A stretch of 64,000 nt of DNA from Botryococcus braunii (Eukaryota > Chlorophyta > Trebouxiophyceae). The translations under genes and the position numbers were made by a program. Under the pieces are notes generated by a model. The model had not been told where the DNA came from. It worked only from the letters and a program-made list of their open reading frames with translations, and searched no databases. Location of the stretch: assembly GCA_002005505.1 (NCBI GenBank), contig MVGU01001480.1, positions 1-64,000 on the forward strand. The letters run 5' to 3'. Below, one piece after another: positions 1-12,298 of the stretch (position 1 is its first letter; each line of letters begins with the position of its first letter).

Positions 1-1676
1 CTGCAATCAATCAAATTGTCTCAACTAACGTGCAGTACAGACGATGATGTGCTATAAACTGAACTTTCCAAAAGTATGGTTTCGCTTCAAACGGTTGATG
101 CTGATGCTTCTGCTGTCAACTCCTGCGACAAACGGAATGTATTCAAGCCCCTCCTAAAGGGGTATACCCAGCCCTATATGCAGACAAAGCTCAACTGATT
201 CAAGTTACGGTACAACTTTGTACAAGAAACACGGCAAACTTCTGCGCAGAAGGACCAGATTCGGAGAGCCTAGGGTTAACAAAGTTAACGCGCTAAAACT
301 CCCTGGACGGTGCAGCCATACAGGGTCCGTGCCAACGGTACCCACAAAATTTTTCGGTTAGTTAGCGAGATTCAGTCGGGCTGCGGGGTTATAAATGTAG
401 GTTCGAATCGATTGGTCGGATCGCCACCCGGGTTTGTGAGGCCCCGGGACCTAGCACTTAGGAGGGACTTACCGGATTACTCACGGTCTTGCGACCGGTC
501 TTTCGGACGATATCCGGAGGATGGCTTCGATCACGGTTAGGCTAGCACGGCTCTGACTGGTGGGGCTGGACTCATTCGGTGCCTAGTAATCGTGAGGTTT
601 TCTTTGTACTATACGTATTCTTAAAGGTGTTTCGATCTCTGGGGTGTGGATTTTCTTCCTGTTGTAATTCCTTTAGTGTCTACGTGGGTGTGGGATCGGT
701 AGTCCGGCGGCGTCGTTCTGGCTCCTTACTTACTTTTCAGATATTGCTCATTTCGTACGGGTGCCTAGAATGTGAGTTGCTTAAAGTTCTTGGTTAATTT
801 CAAGGGGTGCGCGGGTTGTTTCCGAAGTGTTATGAAGAAGTTTTACGGACAGGGTAGTTTCTCGGCCTAAACTACTTTGCTATTTTATTGTTCACGCAGG
901 TCTATCACTATGGCAGGTCAATTATATCAATATCCTTTCACAATTAATACAAATTCACGTGTTACCTTGCAAATCAAGTACTGTTACTCGTACGATCGTC
1001 CGGCCTAACCCGGCAAGTTAGTAGTGTCACAAAACACAATAACACTGCAAGTAAAGTGTCTCAAATACAGTTCAAATAACAGGTCAAACAATCAACATCC
1101 CTAAATCGCCGGGGGCCGCGGACAGACACGGAGTTGGGGCGCTATGCTTTACACGCAACTTTCCGAATTATACTGTTACTTGTGGGCCGGAGGCTGAGCC
1201 CCTAATATACACTCCCCTCTAGTAATACGTACAGCTTCCCAAGCCGTATTAACACATGCCCTCACATGATCAAGGGCGGCTAAAACACTGCCAACACATC
1301 GATCAGCGGACGGCTAAAAGTCAAAGTTCTTCGTGCCGAGCTGCATGGCACCTACCGAGTACCAAAGTCTCCGCGAACATTCAATTCCAACCGTTGCTTC
1401 GAATGAAAGCACCGGAATACACAATTTTGCCCTTAGGACCTAAATCAGGGACAAATACCCCAGTCCAGGTACAAAAGGGTAAAGACAAGCGCCATTTTTC
1501 CACGACTTTATGAAACGTCAAATAAGAGCCATAATAAAAGCTGTACAAGTCCGATTGAGGGTCGTTTACTAATCACTTTTATGGCTACGCCAAATACACA
1601 CATTGTCAGTTTAAATCAATCGGATGGTCACCAATGTACACGGTCACACTCCAGTTCACGACAGAGGGGAAGAGAC
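1..1676. other. Unassigned spacer left of the gypsy fragment
   Basis: No gene is recognised here. The open frames are short (longest 113 codons), overlap one another on both strands and show no family motif. One spot resembles a 3' splice site followed by a start codon (CAG near 900, ATG at 910, open for about 32 codons), but nothing supports it further. The stretch may be the non-coding flank of the gypsy fragment to its right, or host spacer. Confidence 0.4.
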
Positions 1677-2640
1677 AAGATCCTTCAGTGCAGTGAAAGC
1701 TTGGATTTGAGGTCCCTCCCAAGTCCAAGGCATATCCTTTTTCAACAACTCAGTAAGGGGAAAAGCAACATCTGCAAAATGATCCATGAATGTGTCATAG
1801 TATTGTGTCAAGCCCAGGAACCCTCTCAACTGTTACACATTCAGGGGAGTGGGCTATTCCTGGATGGCTGCAACCTTCCTTGGATCCACCATAATCCCTT
1901 GGGGTGTCAACAAGTGTCCTAAGTATTCCACTTGCTTAGTCACAAACTCACATTTAGATCTTTTACAATAGAATTTGTTTTCCCGTAACACTGACAGGAT
2001 AATTCTTAAGTGCTCCATGTGTTCTTCCAGAGACTTAGAATATATTAGGATATCATCCAGGTACACCAACACAAACCTATCCAGAAAGGGAGCCAGGATA
2101 GTATTCATGACAGATTGGAACGTTGCAGGAGCATTAGTCAATCCAAAACGCATCACTGTAAACTCATAATGGCCATATCTGGTATTAAAAGCAGTTTTTT
2201 CCACACTGTCTTCATGCATCCTAATTTGATGATAACCTGATGCAAGGTCAAGCTTAGAAAATTCACAACTGCCATGCAACTGCTCAAACATTTCATCAAT
2301 CCGAGGGAGTGGGTGTTGGTTTCTCACGGTAATCCTGTTCAGGGCTCTATAGACAATACATAAACGCCAATCACCATCCTTCTTTGGGACAAAGAGAATG
2401 GGTGCACCGAAAGGAGAAGTTGATGGGCGGATGAATCCCCTTTCATCCGCACGTAGCTCAGCAAGCTGGGCTCCGGACAACGGGTAGATGCGGGAGGCTG
2501 GTGGAGTTGCGTCCGGCTCCAATCTGATTTGGTGGTCACTAGCACGAGAAGGAGGCAGGCCTTGAGGTAGTCCTGACAGAACGTCTTTAAACTCCTGTAA
2601 AAGCTGCTCCAGCTCTGGCACATCATATGCATTAGTATCT
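1677..2640 (-). pseudogene. Ty3/gypsy reverse transcriptase-RNase H fragment (K), decayed
   Basis: On the minus strand this encodes a gypsy-type reverse transcriptase: the entry motif GFIRPSTSPFGAPILFVPKK, the palm region KLDLASGYHQIRMH, the catalytic box VYLDDILIYS, and the thumb/connection piece YLGHLLTPQGI. Past about 1856 the reading continues into the connection region (RGFLGLTQYYDTF) but is broken by in-frame stops at 1854-1856 and shortly after. The usual IDYRALN motif reads CIVYRALN, so an aspartate has been lost. Protease, gag and integrase are absent. The open frame appears to continue to 2717, but its first roughly 25 codons lie in the LTR of copia element A, so that extension is a chance fusion. 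The fragment is probably the site into which A inserted. Dead copy; family assignment is secure. Confidence 0.85.
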
Positions 2641-3360
2641 TGGGACAGAACATTTTGGTGCCTTTCCCTCAGAAGAGTAATAGTGGCCAGATCAGCTCCA
2701 ATTACCAGTGAGAACATTTATTAGAATGAGTAATAGGTGGCAGAACCTAGGAGTTCTGCCATAACCAATCTAGACCAATTGTACGTTGATAAGGGAGGAT
2801 GAGGTAATCAGACACGGTTTGCTCGAAAGGCGATATGCTCCTGGCTCGAAGGAATGAGGCACTTGATTGGGACATCAAAAGCACTTCGGGTGTTTGCTAC
2901 TTAACTGTTGCCAATCAAGTCATCTCATTCACAGTCGCCACTGCTTGTTACTCGACATACAACAAGAGTGTCGCCGGGCTAAACACCCTCGTGCCGGGTC
3001 ATACAGGTAAACTGTTGTCAGGACATCACATGCACAAGAACAATGGATTAGGAAAGGGTCTAGATAATGTGTAATAGAAAGGTGCTACTGCTTAGCTCAT
3101 CGGACATCGGTAATGCAGACTATCAGTAACTTCGTAGATAGAGTAGTTTGAATTGCTGAGTGATGAGAGAGAGAAATAAGCATTGTAACACTTGATTGGG
3201 ACATCAAAAGCACTTCGGGTGTTTGCTACTTAACTGTTGCCAATCAAGTCATCTCATTCACAGTCGCCACTGCTTGTTACTCGACATACAACAAGAGTGT
3301 CGCCGGGCTAAACACCCTCGTGCCGGGTCATACAGGGAAAGCCAAACTCAGAAGTTTACA
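2641..3360 (+). repeat. 5' LTR of copia element A
   Basis: From ACAGAACATTTTGG to the 3' end TTTACA this matches the reverse complement of the LTRs of element B. The first bases differ from B's TGTTATAATAG start, so the exact left edge is uncertain by about 10 bp. The 3' end is fixed by the primer-binding site that follows. It contains a roughly 150-bp segment twice: one copy from about 2859 (CACTTGATTGGG) ending CATACAG followed by GTAAAC, the second from about 3189 ending CATACAG followed by GGAAAG. This is the one-exon form of the duplicated leader described under findings. Confidence 0.8.
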
Positions 3361-3373
3361 GGTTATGGGCCCA
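3361..3373 (+). promoter_or_regulatory. Primer-binding site of A (half initiator tRNA-Met)
   Basis: GGTTATGGGCCCA directly follows the LTR. It is complementary to the eukaryotic initiator tRNA-Met anticodon arm (UGGGCCCAUAACC, with the CAU anticodon), not to a tRNA 3' end. This type of primer is known from Drosophila copia and yeast Ty5, where a cleaved half-tRNA starts minus-strand synthesis. Confidence 0.85.
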
Positions 3374-3426
3374 CAACTCTTCCACTGGGGCATGTAAAAT
3401 GTATGACTTGGGCAAAGTATTCTGCT

Positions 3427-3951
3427 ATGGCGCGAAAGAGACCAACCGGACGCATGAGCACGGGCGGACGTAGACCTCCTCCACCTCCACCTCCTCCTCC
3501 AACATATAACGAGCGAAGAAAGGCAGGAGGAGAGAAAGGACCACGGACGATAGAAGAACGAGCATTCCTGGTGAAGGACTTCGTCCACGAAGCTCACGGA
3601 CGGGGAGCACTCACGCCTCCTCGGTGGTTCCGAGAACGCTTTCCGATATATCCAGCTTATAAATTCACTGTTTGGGAAATCTCATTCATAAACGGAGAGC
3701 CTGGATATCTAACACGAGCAATTTTTGAGAGGTGCCTACAGCAAACGGGCGGTCCGTCACACGAAACTTATTGGACAGAGAAGGCAGCCTACGCAGCTAT
3801 TGAGCTAGCTTTGAGCAGCCTGGGAGACGACTTCATTGATAATCTAATTCTCTGCGGCGAGGGCGAATTCCACGTGGACGAGTGGGTCACAGAGGACGAC
3901 AGTGAGGACGAGGACGGAGACTCCAGACTGTCAGAAAGGAGCGACGACTGA
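3427..3951 (+). CDS. Copia A ORF1, unrecognised protein upstream of gag
   Basis: 174 codons. The start ATG lies 53 bases after the primer-binding site, and the homologous ORF in element B begins at the equivalent ATG. I recognise no domain. The N-terminus is basic with a polyproline run (about residues 19-27). The middle holds a segment conserved with B (ERAFLVKDFV, YPAYK, FERxLQQ, GGPS), and the C-terminus is strongly acidic (EDDSEDEDGD). There is no signal peptide or membrane segment. It ends in TGA 15 bases before the gag ATG, in the same frame. Conservation between A and B argues that it is translated and selected. Possibilities include a nucleoprotein or a translation leader; function unknown. 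Confidence 0.7.
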   Translation: MARKRPTGRMSTGGRRPPPPPPPPPTYNERRKAGGEKGPRTIEERAFLVKDFVHEAHGRGALTPPRWFRERFPIYPAYKFTVWEISFINGEPGYLTRAIFERCLQQTGGPSHETYWTEKAAYAAIELALSSLGDDFIDNLILCGEGEFHVDEWVTEDDSEDEDGDSRLSERSDD

Positions 3952-3966
3952 CCAGTTCCAAACAGC

Positions 3967-6900
3967 ATGAAGAAGAAGGGTACCAGCACCAGCTCTGAAT
4001 CTAAGTCAGCAGGAGAGGAGTCCACATCAACTCCTACCAGGGAACCTTGCACTCCCAGTACCTCAAGGGGGAAGGAGACACCCTTCCCAAGGTCATCGCC
4101 ACACAGGTCAAGGTACATATAAAACTGCAACGTAAAGGCCAGAACTTTGTGGTGTGGGACAATGCTTTCACTGCAGCAAACGATGCCAAGGGTTCTTTGC
4201 CAGCCATCCAACAAGCTACGCCTGGGACCACCCACAATGCCGCAGCATTGTTGTTGCTGTATGAATCAGTTCCAGAAGACTGGTTGGGGGAGCTATCAAG
4301 TAGGCCATCGGCATATGATGCATATGTGTATATTTGTAGGAAGTTTGTGGGAGGCTACAATACTCAGGCCAATGCTGACTGGCTAAAGGAGATGTCCCGT
4401 GGGATGAAACAAGGTGAAACCATTTCCCAGTACGTCAATAGGATGATCAATCTGAAAGGTTGCTTGAAGAGAAACGGCCATGATCTCCTGGATGGGCACG
4501 TGGCCACACAGATTGTGCAGGGCCTGCCAGCAGCTGCCAACCCCCCTGGACTACTGCCTACAGCCGTGGCTTATCCCTTGGACCAGCTGGCAGACCTCAT
4601 CTCCACCACAGCAGAAGCAACGGGCTACGATGATGACCCAGATCTGCCTCCAGTGGTCATGACTGCACAACCAATGCTGGCTGCAGCAGTCCCTGCCCCT
4701 ACTGCATGTGCTTTGACTCAGACCAGACAGCCGGCAGACACAGAGACCAAGGTGGAGGTACGTGGTACGTGCAACTACTGCCACAAAAAGGGGCACTTCT
4801 GGAGAGACTGCCGCAAGAGACAGAGGGACGCAGAAACCCAGAGGAATGTGGTAGCAGCAGTGCAGCAACTGGCAGGCATGTGGCCCCAAGGTCAGTTTCC
4901 TGGAGGACCCCAGCCTCCACCAGCAGTCCAGCATGTCTTCCCTGCAGCAGGAGCATTCCCACTGCTGCATCCACCACCTGGTCCACCTTCTCCCCCACCT
5001 GAAGGTATGCCACACGTGGTATCCTATAATGTTCTCAAACCATGCAAGGGGAGAATTTCCAAACAGTCTTGGTTGGTAGACAGTGGAGCGTCAGTCCATC
5101 TTGTCAATGATCTGTCACTGCTACATGCTCCCACACTACATGCTGCTCCCATCCCTCTGCAGCTGGCCACGTCTGATGCAACAGGAGGAATTACTGCCAC
5201 TGGATCAATCTGCCTATTGAACCAGCAATCTATCCCACTGTGGCTGCATCATGTCCAGTGTGTTCCCTCTGCAACGATGAACATCTTGTCTGTCTCTGCT
5301 GCCCTTCGTGATGGAGCTTGCTTTACCACAGACAGCATGGGTGCCTTTACCATAGTCTCTGGCCCGAATGGCTGGAAGATGCCCATTAAAGCAGAGAAAG
5401 GTCTTTATTATGTACATGACTGCTTATCTGTTCCCCCAGTGCAACGGGTGTTACCACTGGCAGCTGCAGTGAAGAGAAAATCCATGAAGAACCTGCAGCA
5501 TGATTGTGCAAAAAGATTTCTGTGGCACAGCAGAATGGGACATCCGGGTGAACCATGGATGCAGCGCCTGAGCAATGAACAGCTGGTCACAGGCATTGAT
5601 ACCTCCCTGTCATCCTGTGAGAACTGTCCAAAATATTGTGAAGCATGTATTGAGGGGAAGCACACCCGTCCCCCCTTTGGTGAAAGTTCCAGGCCTGCAA
5701 TAAATCCTCTTAACAGAATCCATATTGACACTGTGGGCCCCATTTCACCAGCAGCCATTTCTCGGGAACGCTTTTGGGTGACTGTAGCTGATGAGGCATC
5801 TGGATGGAAGGCTGTCCTACCAGTAAAGTCAAAGGATGTAATTGCCTCAGTTGTCAGGGACCTGATTCTATTTTGGCAAACAGAAAGAGGGACCACTGTC
5901 AAATGCATTCGGTGTGACAGAGGCACAGAATTTATTAATTCCAGATTCAAGGAGTTCTGTGCGTCTCAGGGCACTAAGCTGGAGATGTCTGCACCCTACA
6001 CTCCCCAGCAGAACGGGATAGCAAAGCGAGCCAACAGGACCTTGAAGGAACGAACTCGAACCCTCCTCAATTTTGCAGGTGCCAGTCCAGTCATGTGGAA
6101 AGAGGCCCTAGAAACAGCCTGCATCCTCCTGAATATGGGACCCAGTACAGGCAGGCCTCTCACTCCTTGTGAATTATTCATGGGATACAAGCCAGATGTA
6201 TCACTTCTTCATACGTGGGGATGCCTGGCATTTGTGCATGTGCCCGATCAGCAGAGGGGGGTATTTGCACCAAAGGCTGTGTCTGGCATGTTCACTGGTT
6301 ATTCCCCAGTGTCCAAGGCATATCGTATCTATCTGGGAGGGGGGGTCTGGAGAGAGAGCAGAGATGTCCAATTTGTGGAACACATCCGAGGAGCCTCTCG
6401 GGTGGGAATGTCCACCCTCCTTGACCAGCCACTGCAGTTCTCGTATCCGGAAGGTTGCCAGCTCAGCAGCACCTCAGCAACCCGACAGTCTCCTCACCTC
6501 CGTGCAGCACTCAGAATCAGGCTATCAGCGCTCCCTGCCCCAGCAACAGACCTGACAGCACCCTCCCAGGACCCCTGACCAAGCTGCAACCGAGCCTGCA
6601 TGTCGGGGAAGCCTTCCCAAGAGGAGGGCACTCCAGAAATTGTTCATGGACCAAGTGAGAAACCACCTCAGCTGGATCTGGACCAGTCCGGGGTACTGGA
6701 TACACTTCAGCGACTGGCGCGAGGAGGCTCTGACAGTGGGCAGCATCAACGGACCTTGGAGCGAGCACAGCAGTCCCTCCGGAATACTCCTCCTGCTACT
6801 GCAACTCCGCCTTTGAATGGACCATCTCGGGCCCAACGTTATGAGCAACGAGCTGCTGCTCGAGAAATCCTGCTGGCACAGGATAAGGGAGAGAGTTGTG

Positions 6901-8091
6901 AGAGAGAGGGGCTGACTGATGGTGACACAAAGTCACAGGGACCAGGGGAAGCGCAGGATTTGAGTCAGGTGCAAGAGAGACCTGTTTCAACTGTGAGTGA
7001 AGAGAGGGGGACAGTCTCTGATCAGACTGAAAATGGTCCAAGCGAGTTGAGATGCATGGGTGGGACCTGTTCAGTGCCTGAGGGAATTGTTAGAGATGTG
7101 AGTTCTGTCTGTAATGCCCAAAGACAATGTGGTGCCAGCCACACAAGTGTGGGCTATGCTTGTGAGTGTGCTGCTTGGCCCGCGCCCCAGCGCTCATGTT
7201 TGGTGGGGAGCAGACAGAGAGAGAGAGAGACATGGGCACAACACCAATACAGACCAAGTGTCCAAGCTGTGCAGAGTGGTTCAATTGCCTGTGAGGGCTC
7301 TGACAAGGCTGAAGCACGTCAGACATGTAAGAGTGTGGATGAGGAGGTGAATCGGAAGCTTGGACAGTGTGAGAATTTGCCCAATTACAAGAGCTTTCCG
7401 AGAGATACCTGTGTCTGGGAGGATGATGTGAGAGTGCGAAGCAGTAAGCTCGAAAGGGCAAACTGTGAGTCGAAAAGAGAGAGAGAGCAGCAAGGAAAGT
7501 CAGAATCCTCACAACCTGCACCCAGGTGCAGTGCGGCGACATTCAGCGAAAGAGTAGTGGGTGAAAGAGAGAGTGAGAGCAAGCCAGATCAGGGGAAGCA
7601 CACAGGGGTACGGTTTGGGAAGATTAGTGTGCCTTCCAGCTTGAGGGAGGCACAGAAGTCCCCTCAGTGGGAATATTGGAAGGCTGCTATGCAAGAAGAG
7701 CAGAATTCTTTGGATGCCCACGAGGTCATGGAGTATGTCCCTAGACCTCGTGGCCATAAAGTGATTCCAGTTCATTGGATCTTTTCCGTGAAAATGGATG
7801 CCCATGGCAATGTGCTGAGGTTCAAGGCTAGGCTGGTAGCTCAAGGATGCAGGCAAATTCCTGGAGTAGATGTCATGGAAGTCTTTGCCCCAACTAGCAG
7901 TTATGGATCCAGGAGAGCCTTACTGTCAGTGGCTGCACAAGAGGGTCTTGAAATTCACCAGGTGGATGTCAAGACTGCTTTCCTGAATGGGGAATTAGAG
8001 GAGGAGGTGTATGTCACTCAACCTCCTGGGTTTGAAAATGGGGATGGTAACACAGTGTGTCGCTTGAAGAAGGCATTGTCTGGCCTGAAGC
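3967..8091 (+). pseudogene. Copia A gag-pol, frameshifted and truncated
   Basis: Compared with intact B, the order is Gag, CCHC knuckle (CNYCHKKGHFWRDC, near 4770-4811), protease (LVDSGASVHLVND, near 5074), GAG-pre-integrase (LWHSRMGHPG), integrase core, a long Ser/Glu-rich spacer and the start of reverse transcriptase (VHWIFSVKMDAHG, VDVKTAFLNGELEEEVYV). The frame shifts near 4063 (loss of one A in a TCAAAGGGGG context), near 6450 and near 6600. The integrase reads NGIAKRANRT where B has NGVAERANRT, so the third acidic residue of the DDE triad is replaced by lysine. Coding ends at 8091 before YVDD. Non-functional. Confidence 0.85.
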
Positions 8092-8663
8092 CCAACAACT
8101 GTTATGTTATGTTATGTTATGTTATATGCCCAACAACTGTTATGTTCAATTCTACAATATTCTGGCTGAACTTTGCAACACGTTCAAACCGCTATCCTCG
8201 ACTCAACCCCGCTTTTGCACTCTGTGTTTCTATCACACCTGACACACATGACCACACACAGTACCACGTTGACCACATCGGCAGACAAGGTTCAACAATG
8301 CTGGTTCAAGATTCCAGATTCAAGCTTCTAATGCCATCATGTTTTATGTGACGTGCTGCCGCTACTGACATGCTCAACTTCGCCATATACATGCTGAACT
8401 CGCAATATGTTCAAAACCTCCATCCTTGCAGATATCCTGCCTTTGTCCTCTCTTAACAACTCACAACTTAATTTAGGTCATGATACCACAGTGTACATCG
8501 CACTCCTCATACATCTTGCACTTTTTACATGTGTGTTTTGCTACTGTTTCTGCAAGCTCCCACACAGTCTTGCATCTAATCAGGCTGTGGTTTTACCTGC
8601 ATGCTCTGCAGTGCTTTTGTTAACGCACCATCCTTCGATCTGCATCTGCAACCTCCCCACTTA
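8092..8663. other. Spacer after the break in element A
   Basis: It begins with a short TTATG repeat (8101-8125) and a second copy of the sequence at the A breakpoint. No coding motif is visible in the rest. If the minus-strand exon at 8664-8823 is real, this stretch is the start of its intron. A plus-strand open frame at 8407-8883 runs antisense to that exon and has no recognisable features. Confidence 0.35.
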
Positions 8664-8823
8664 CATTCAAATCTGTATAGATTTCTGTCACATCGACTTC
8701 TACGAAGCTGTGCTGTGGCTTTGCCAGCATGGTGCCTTCCAGCTCGTCCAAAAAAGCCTTCCTAGCGGGATCAGCGGCGAGTCCAAGAGTACTGTTGTTT
8801 TGCCGCTGTACATCAAAGACATG
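8664..8823 (-). CDS. Candidate first exon of a host gene (partial)
   Basis: Minus strand, ATG at 8823, about 53 codons (MHVFDVQRQNN at the start, VEVDVTEIYTDLN at the end) running into the consensus 5' splice site AAT|GTAAGT at 8663-8658. The composition (balanced charged and hydrophobic residues, no repeats) looks like ordinary protein. I do not recognise the protein. Downstream exons would lie further left, where element A and the gypsy fragment sit, so the gene may have been broken or have a very long intron. Weakly supported: one exon only, no homology evidence. Confidence 0.35.
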
Positions 8824-9080
8824 CATCGAATGGATCACGAAAAGAAGTCAACAAACCCGTGTGAAATAGGATCCGCAGCTTAGGTTGCGTGCGTTGCGAT
8901 CCACGATTGCATAACGGTCACTCTTGAGAAGTGCATAACAGCAAAACAGATAAATTTGAAATTCGCAAAGTACGGAAGTGGAGCACGAGGCCAGACTCGG
9001 AAGCAGGGAAAGACACTGTCGGGATGTCAAGCCACGGACGCCACGGCTTCCCATCCCGCTAGTTTTTTACGTACCAACAC

Positions 9081-9340
9081 GCTAGATGCTTCCGAGTCAT
9101 TTTTGGTTGGTCACGTTATGTTTTGTAAGCACCGCAAGGTCGCATCGTCCCCCCGGTACATGGCCGGCTTTTCCACCTTGCTCATTCCTCTCCCCAACCT
9201 CGTCTTATCTGCTGCTAGATGCTTCCCAGTCATTTGTGGTTGGTCACGTTATGTTCTGTAAGCACCGCAAGGTCGCATCGTCCCCCCGGTACATGGCCGG
9301 CTTTTCCACCTTGCTCATTCCTCTCCCCAACCTCGTCTTA
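9081..9340. repeat. Tandem duplication, 133-bp period
   Basis: The segment starting GCTAGATGCTTCC at 9081 is repeated at 9214 with only a few differences and runs to 9340, so the second copy is slightly incomplete. It lies about 260 bp upstream of the candidate minus-strand start codon at 8823, where a promoter would be expected. No coding function is evident. Confidence 0.85.
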
Positions 9341-10389
9341 CCAGCTGCAACGCAACCGGTTTCCCCAAGTAGACTGGATTGAATTTCTAGATCTGGCTAG
9401 GTCTGCACGTCAGTTTACCGTCATGTCAGGCTGTCAGCAACAGTGCACATGACAGATTCACATGAATCAGTGGCACTATGGCACGCCGTGCAGCGCCCCT
9501 CGACAGCGCAGCAATACCAGCACATGGCAGGGTCACGTGGCGCGAATTGGCCTCTGCGGCGCCTCGACAGCGCGGCGTCACCCAGCAATACACCGCAATA
9601 CAAAGCTGTACAAAGGCTGTACAAAAGCCTCCGCTCAGGCTGCCACGCCGCCTCTTCCCATCTTCCCACACTAGATTTGCGATTTAGAGGGCTTACGGAT
9701 GGCTTCCGGACCTCGGAGCTACACCGCATCTCGGCGGAGCTGAGGCCTCCTTATTTCAAAGACAGTTGGCAACCGAATTTTTTCCGAAATTATTTGTCTC
9801 CCCTACCAAAACGCGTAGATTCTTGCGCGGCCGAGGCGTTACCTCCGCGTCCCCATTATCAGCCTCCCCAGCGGGCATCCAAGGCAACCGCCCCCCGGCT
9901 GCGGAAAGCCTGCACTCCAGAGGGGGCAGGTTAATGACAACATGTGTCATTTGGTGTTGCTAAACAACAAGACTTTGGGTTTATCTTATTAGGGCCGCGA
10001 AGGCCTGATACGACATCCCAAAGTCTTCATGTGTAGAAACACCTAACAATACAAATTGTCACTATCTAAATCATACTGCAGCTACATATGTCATCTATTT
10101 GAGGACGTCGAAACATCTTCGGGGGTGATATCGAACTCAGTACTCGGGCTTGGTGCATGATTGTCTATACCTTGCACGGGTGCACCTGTCTTGCATGTCA
10201 GGGAGCGTAATTTGTCACTCATCTACTTCTGTATAGCCTCCTGGGTTTATTTTCATCTTGGATTTGTACGATGTAGTCACTGCACATGCTACTTGGTGGG
10301 GCCTCAGCATTTTCAGAGTTGTGACAGCTGAAGAAAAGCCAATTATTTTTTCTGCATGTAGGCTTTTGATCCAGGGTGCATATGCGCAT
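9341..10389. other. Spacer, no gene seen
   Basis: GC-rich up to about 9950, then AT-richer. Overlapping open frames occur on both strands (longest 163 codons at 9443-9934) without motifs or family resemblance. I support no feature here. Confidence 0.3.
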
Positions 10390-10395
10390 GCGTGT

Positions 10396-10454
<59 letters not shown>

Positions 10455-10479
10455 TGTGTGTGTGTCTGTGTGTGTGTCT

Positions 10480-10534
<55 letters not shown>

Positions 10535-10578
10535 CCTGTATGTGTGTGCGCGCGTGCGTGCGTGTCTTGTTGTGTGTC

Positions 10579-10616
<38 letters not shown>

Positions 10617-10684
10617 TGTGTGCGCGCGCGTGCATGTGTGTGTGTGTGTGTGTGCGCGTGCATGTGTGTGTGTGTGTGCGCGTG

Positions 10685-10743
<59 letters not shown>

Positions 10744-10800
10744 GTGCGTGTGTGTGTGCGCCTGTGTGTGTGCGCACGTGCATGCGTGCGTGTATTGTTG
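10390..10800. repeat. Compound (TG)n microsatellite
   Basis: About 410 bp of TG dinucleotides interrupted by TCTG, CGCG and CATG variants. Long Cys-Val or His-Thr open frames across it are translation artefacts of the repeat. Confidence 0.95.
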
Positions 10801-11240
10801 TGTGTCTGTTTGTCTTGTTGCGTGTCATGGACCGGGGAGGGAGGGGGGGTCTCCCCTCAGGACGCAAAAGATATGCGTCTGGTTTTAGAAGTATTGTTAT
10901 TTTCTTCCATCTTAGGTACTTGTTACGGGACCGAGGAGAGGCGGTCTGGGGGGGGGGGGGGGGGGGTCTGCAGGATATGCAGAAGACATGTGTCAGGCCC
11001 TGGAAGTAATATTCTTGCCTTCCATCGCTGGTACTTTTTATGGGACCGAGGACAAGGGGGTGTGCTGGGCACTATTCAAAACACTGGGCTTCTGCTGTAA
11101 CTGTATGCTGCACAGCTTATTCCAGGTGCTGATGTACTGGCAGATCAGGAGGGCAAGGGCTGAGAATAAGCCAATTTCTTTATTCTCCATGCGGGCATTG
11201 CTCCAGGGCCGACCAATAAGAAGGAACTGCAAGGATGGAG
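10801..11240. repeat. Dispersed repeat copy next to (TG)n and poly-G
   Basis: After the (TG)n tract come two similar segments around 10860-10935 and 10985-11050 (TTCCATCNTNGGTACTTNTTANGGGACCGAGGA), a run of G at about 10949-10967, and a block at about 11070-11150. That block resembles 50750-50845: both contain CTGCTGYAACTGTAT, CTGCACA and TTATTC followed by AGTGCTGA or GGTGCTGA. The order TG tract, poly-G, unique block is the same at both places, so the microsatellite seems to be part of a dispersed repeat. Confidence 0.6.
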
Positions 11241-11298
11241 AGACTGAATACTAGCAACTTGCCCACGGGGGGCTGGCGCTGAGCAGCACTACGCATCG

Positions 11299-11808
<510 letters not shown>

Positions 11809-11811
<3 letters not shown>

Positions 11812-12222
11812 GGGGGGTAAGTGAGTAATAAACAATGATGGACATTCATCGAGTATAATTGCCTTCGCACTGGGCCAAGTAGGAAGGAAGGAAGGAAGGA
11901 AGATTACATCCAAAGACCAGCCACTAGGGCTGAAGAGGACGGCAGTACAATGAATGACCCATATCTTAGCCAACTAAGGTCGCACAGCACCTGGGAGAGT
12001 GAGGTAGCTCTCCAATGCTCTAGTCACAAATTTGGCAACCCCTTCAAGGTCTTCTTGCCACATAAACGTCTGTACAGATCGACTCCTTTGTTGAGTACTG
12101 TGGCTTCTTTGGCAGGTCGCTGAAAGGGAGATGGCAGGGGCTGCACCGATTGGGCAAGCAACCTGCAGTGAGAAAGCGGAAGACTCTCAACTGGGAAAGC
12201 AGAGGGCTGAAGCGGCGCGCGC

Positions 12223-12226
<4 letters not shown>
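11809..12226. other. Short spacer with a GGAA repeat
   Basis: It contains about five GGAA units near 11881-11900 and otherwise unique sequence. No coding evidence. Confidence 0.3.

Positions 12227-12295
<69 letters not shown>
12227..12295. repeat. (TG)n microsatellite
   Basis: About 34 uninterrupted TG units following GCGCGCGCGTGTGAG. Polymorphic-type repeat with no gene. Confidence 0.95.

Positions 12296-12298
<3 letters not shown>

Larger units (their letters stand above)
2641..8091 (+). mobile_element. Copia-type LTR retrotransposon A, 3'-truncated
   Basis: Order: 5' LTR (about 2641-3360), half-tRNA primer-binding site, small upstream ORF, then gag-pol. The element stops abruptly at 8091 inside the reverse transcriptase, after LKKALSGLK and before the YVDD box. 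RNase H and the 3' LTR are missing. It belongs to the same subfamily as the intact element B (22141-29414): LTR segments, ORF1 and gag-pol align throughout. A is inactivated by frameshifts and truncation. Just past the break the sequence CCCAACAACTGTTATGTT occurs twice around a short TTATG repeat, which may mark a repair event. Confidence 0.85.

Noticed and set aside
8407..8883. 158-codon plus-strand open frame
   Set aside because: No motif, antisense to a better exon candidate, amino acid composition unremarkable.
9443..9934. 163-codon open frame in GC-rich spacer
   Set aside because: Overlaps similar frames on both strands, no family features or splice context.
10258..11100. Long Cys-Val, His-Thr, Ser-Leu and Glu-Arg open frames (also at 11251-11973, 40378-41190, 43916-45064, 44734-45231)
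   Set aside because: They are read-through translations of dinucleotide and tetranucleotide microsatellites, open in several frames and on both strands.
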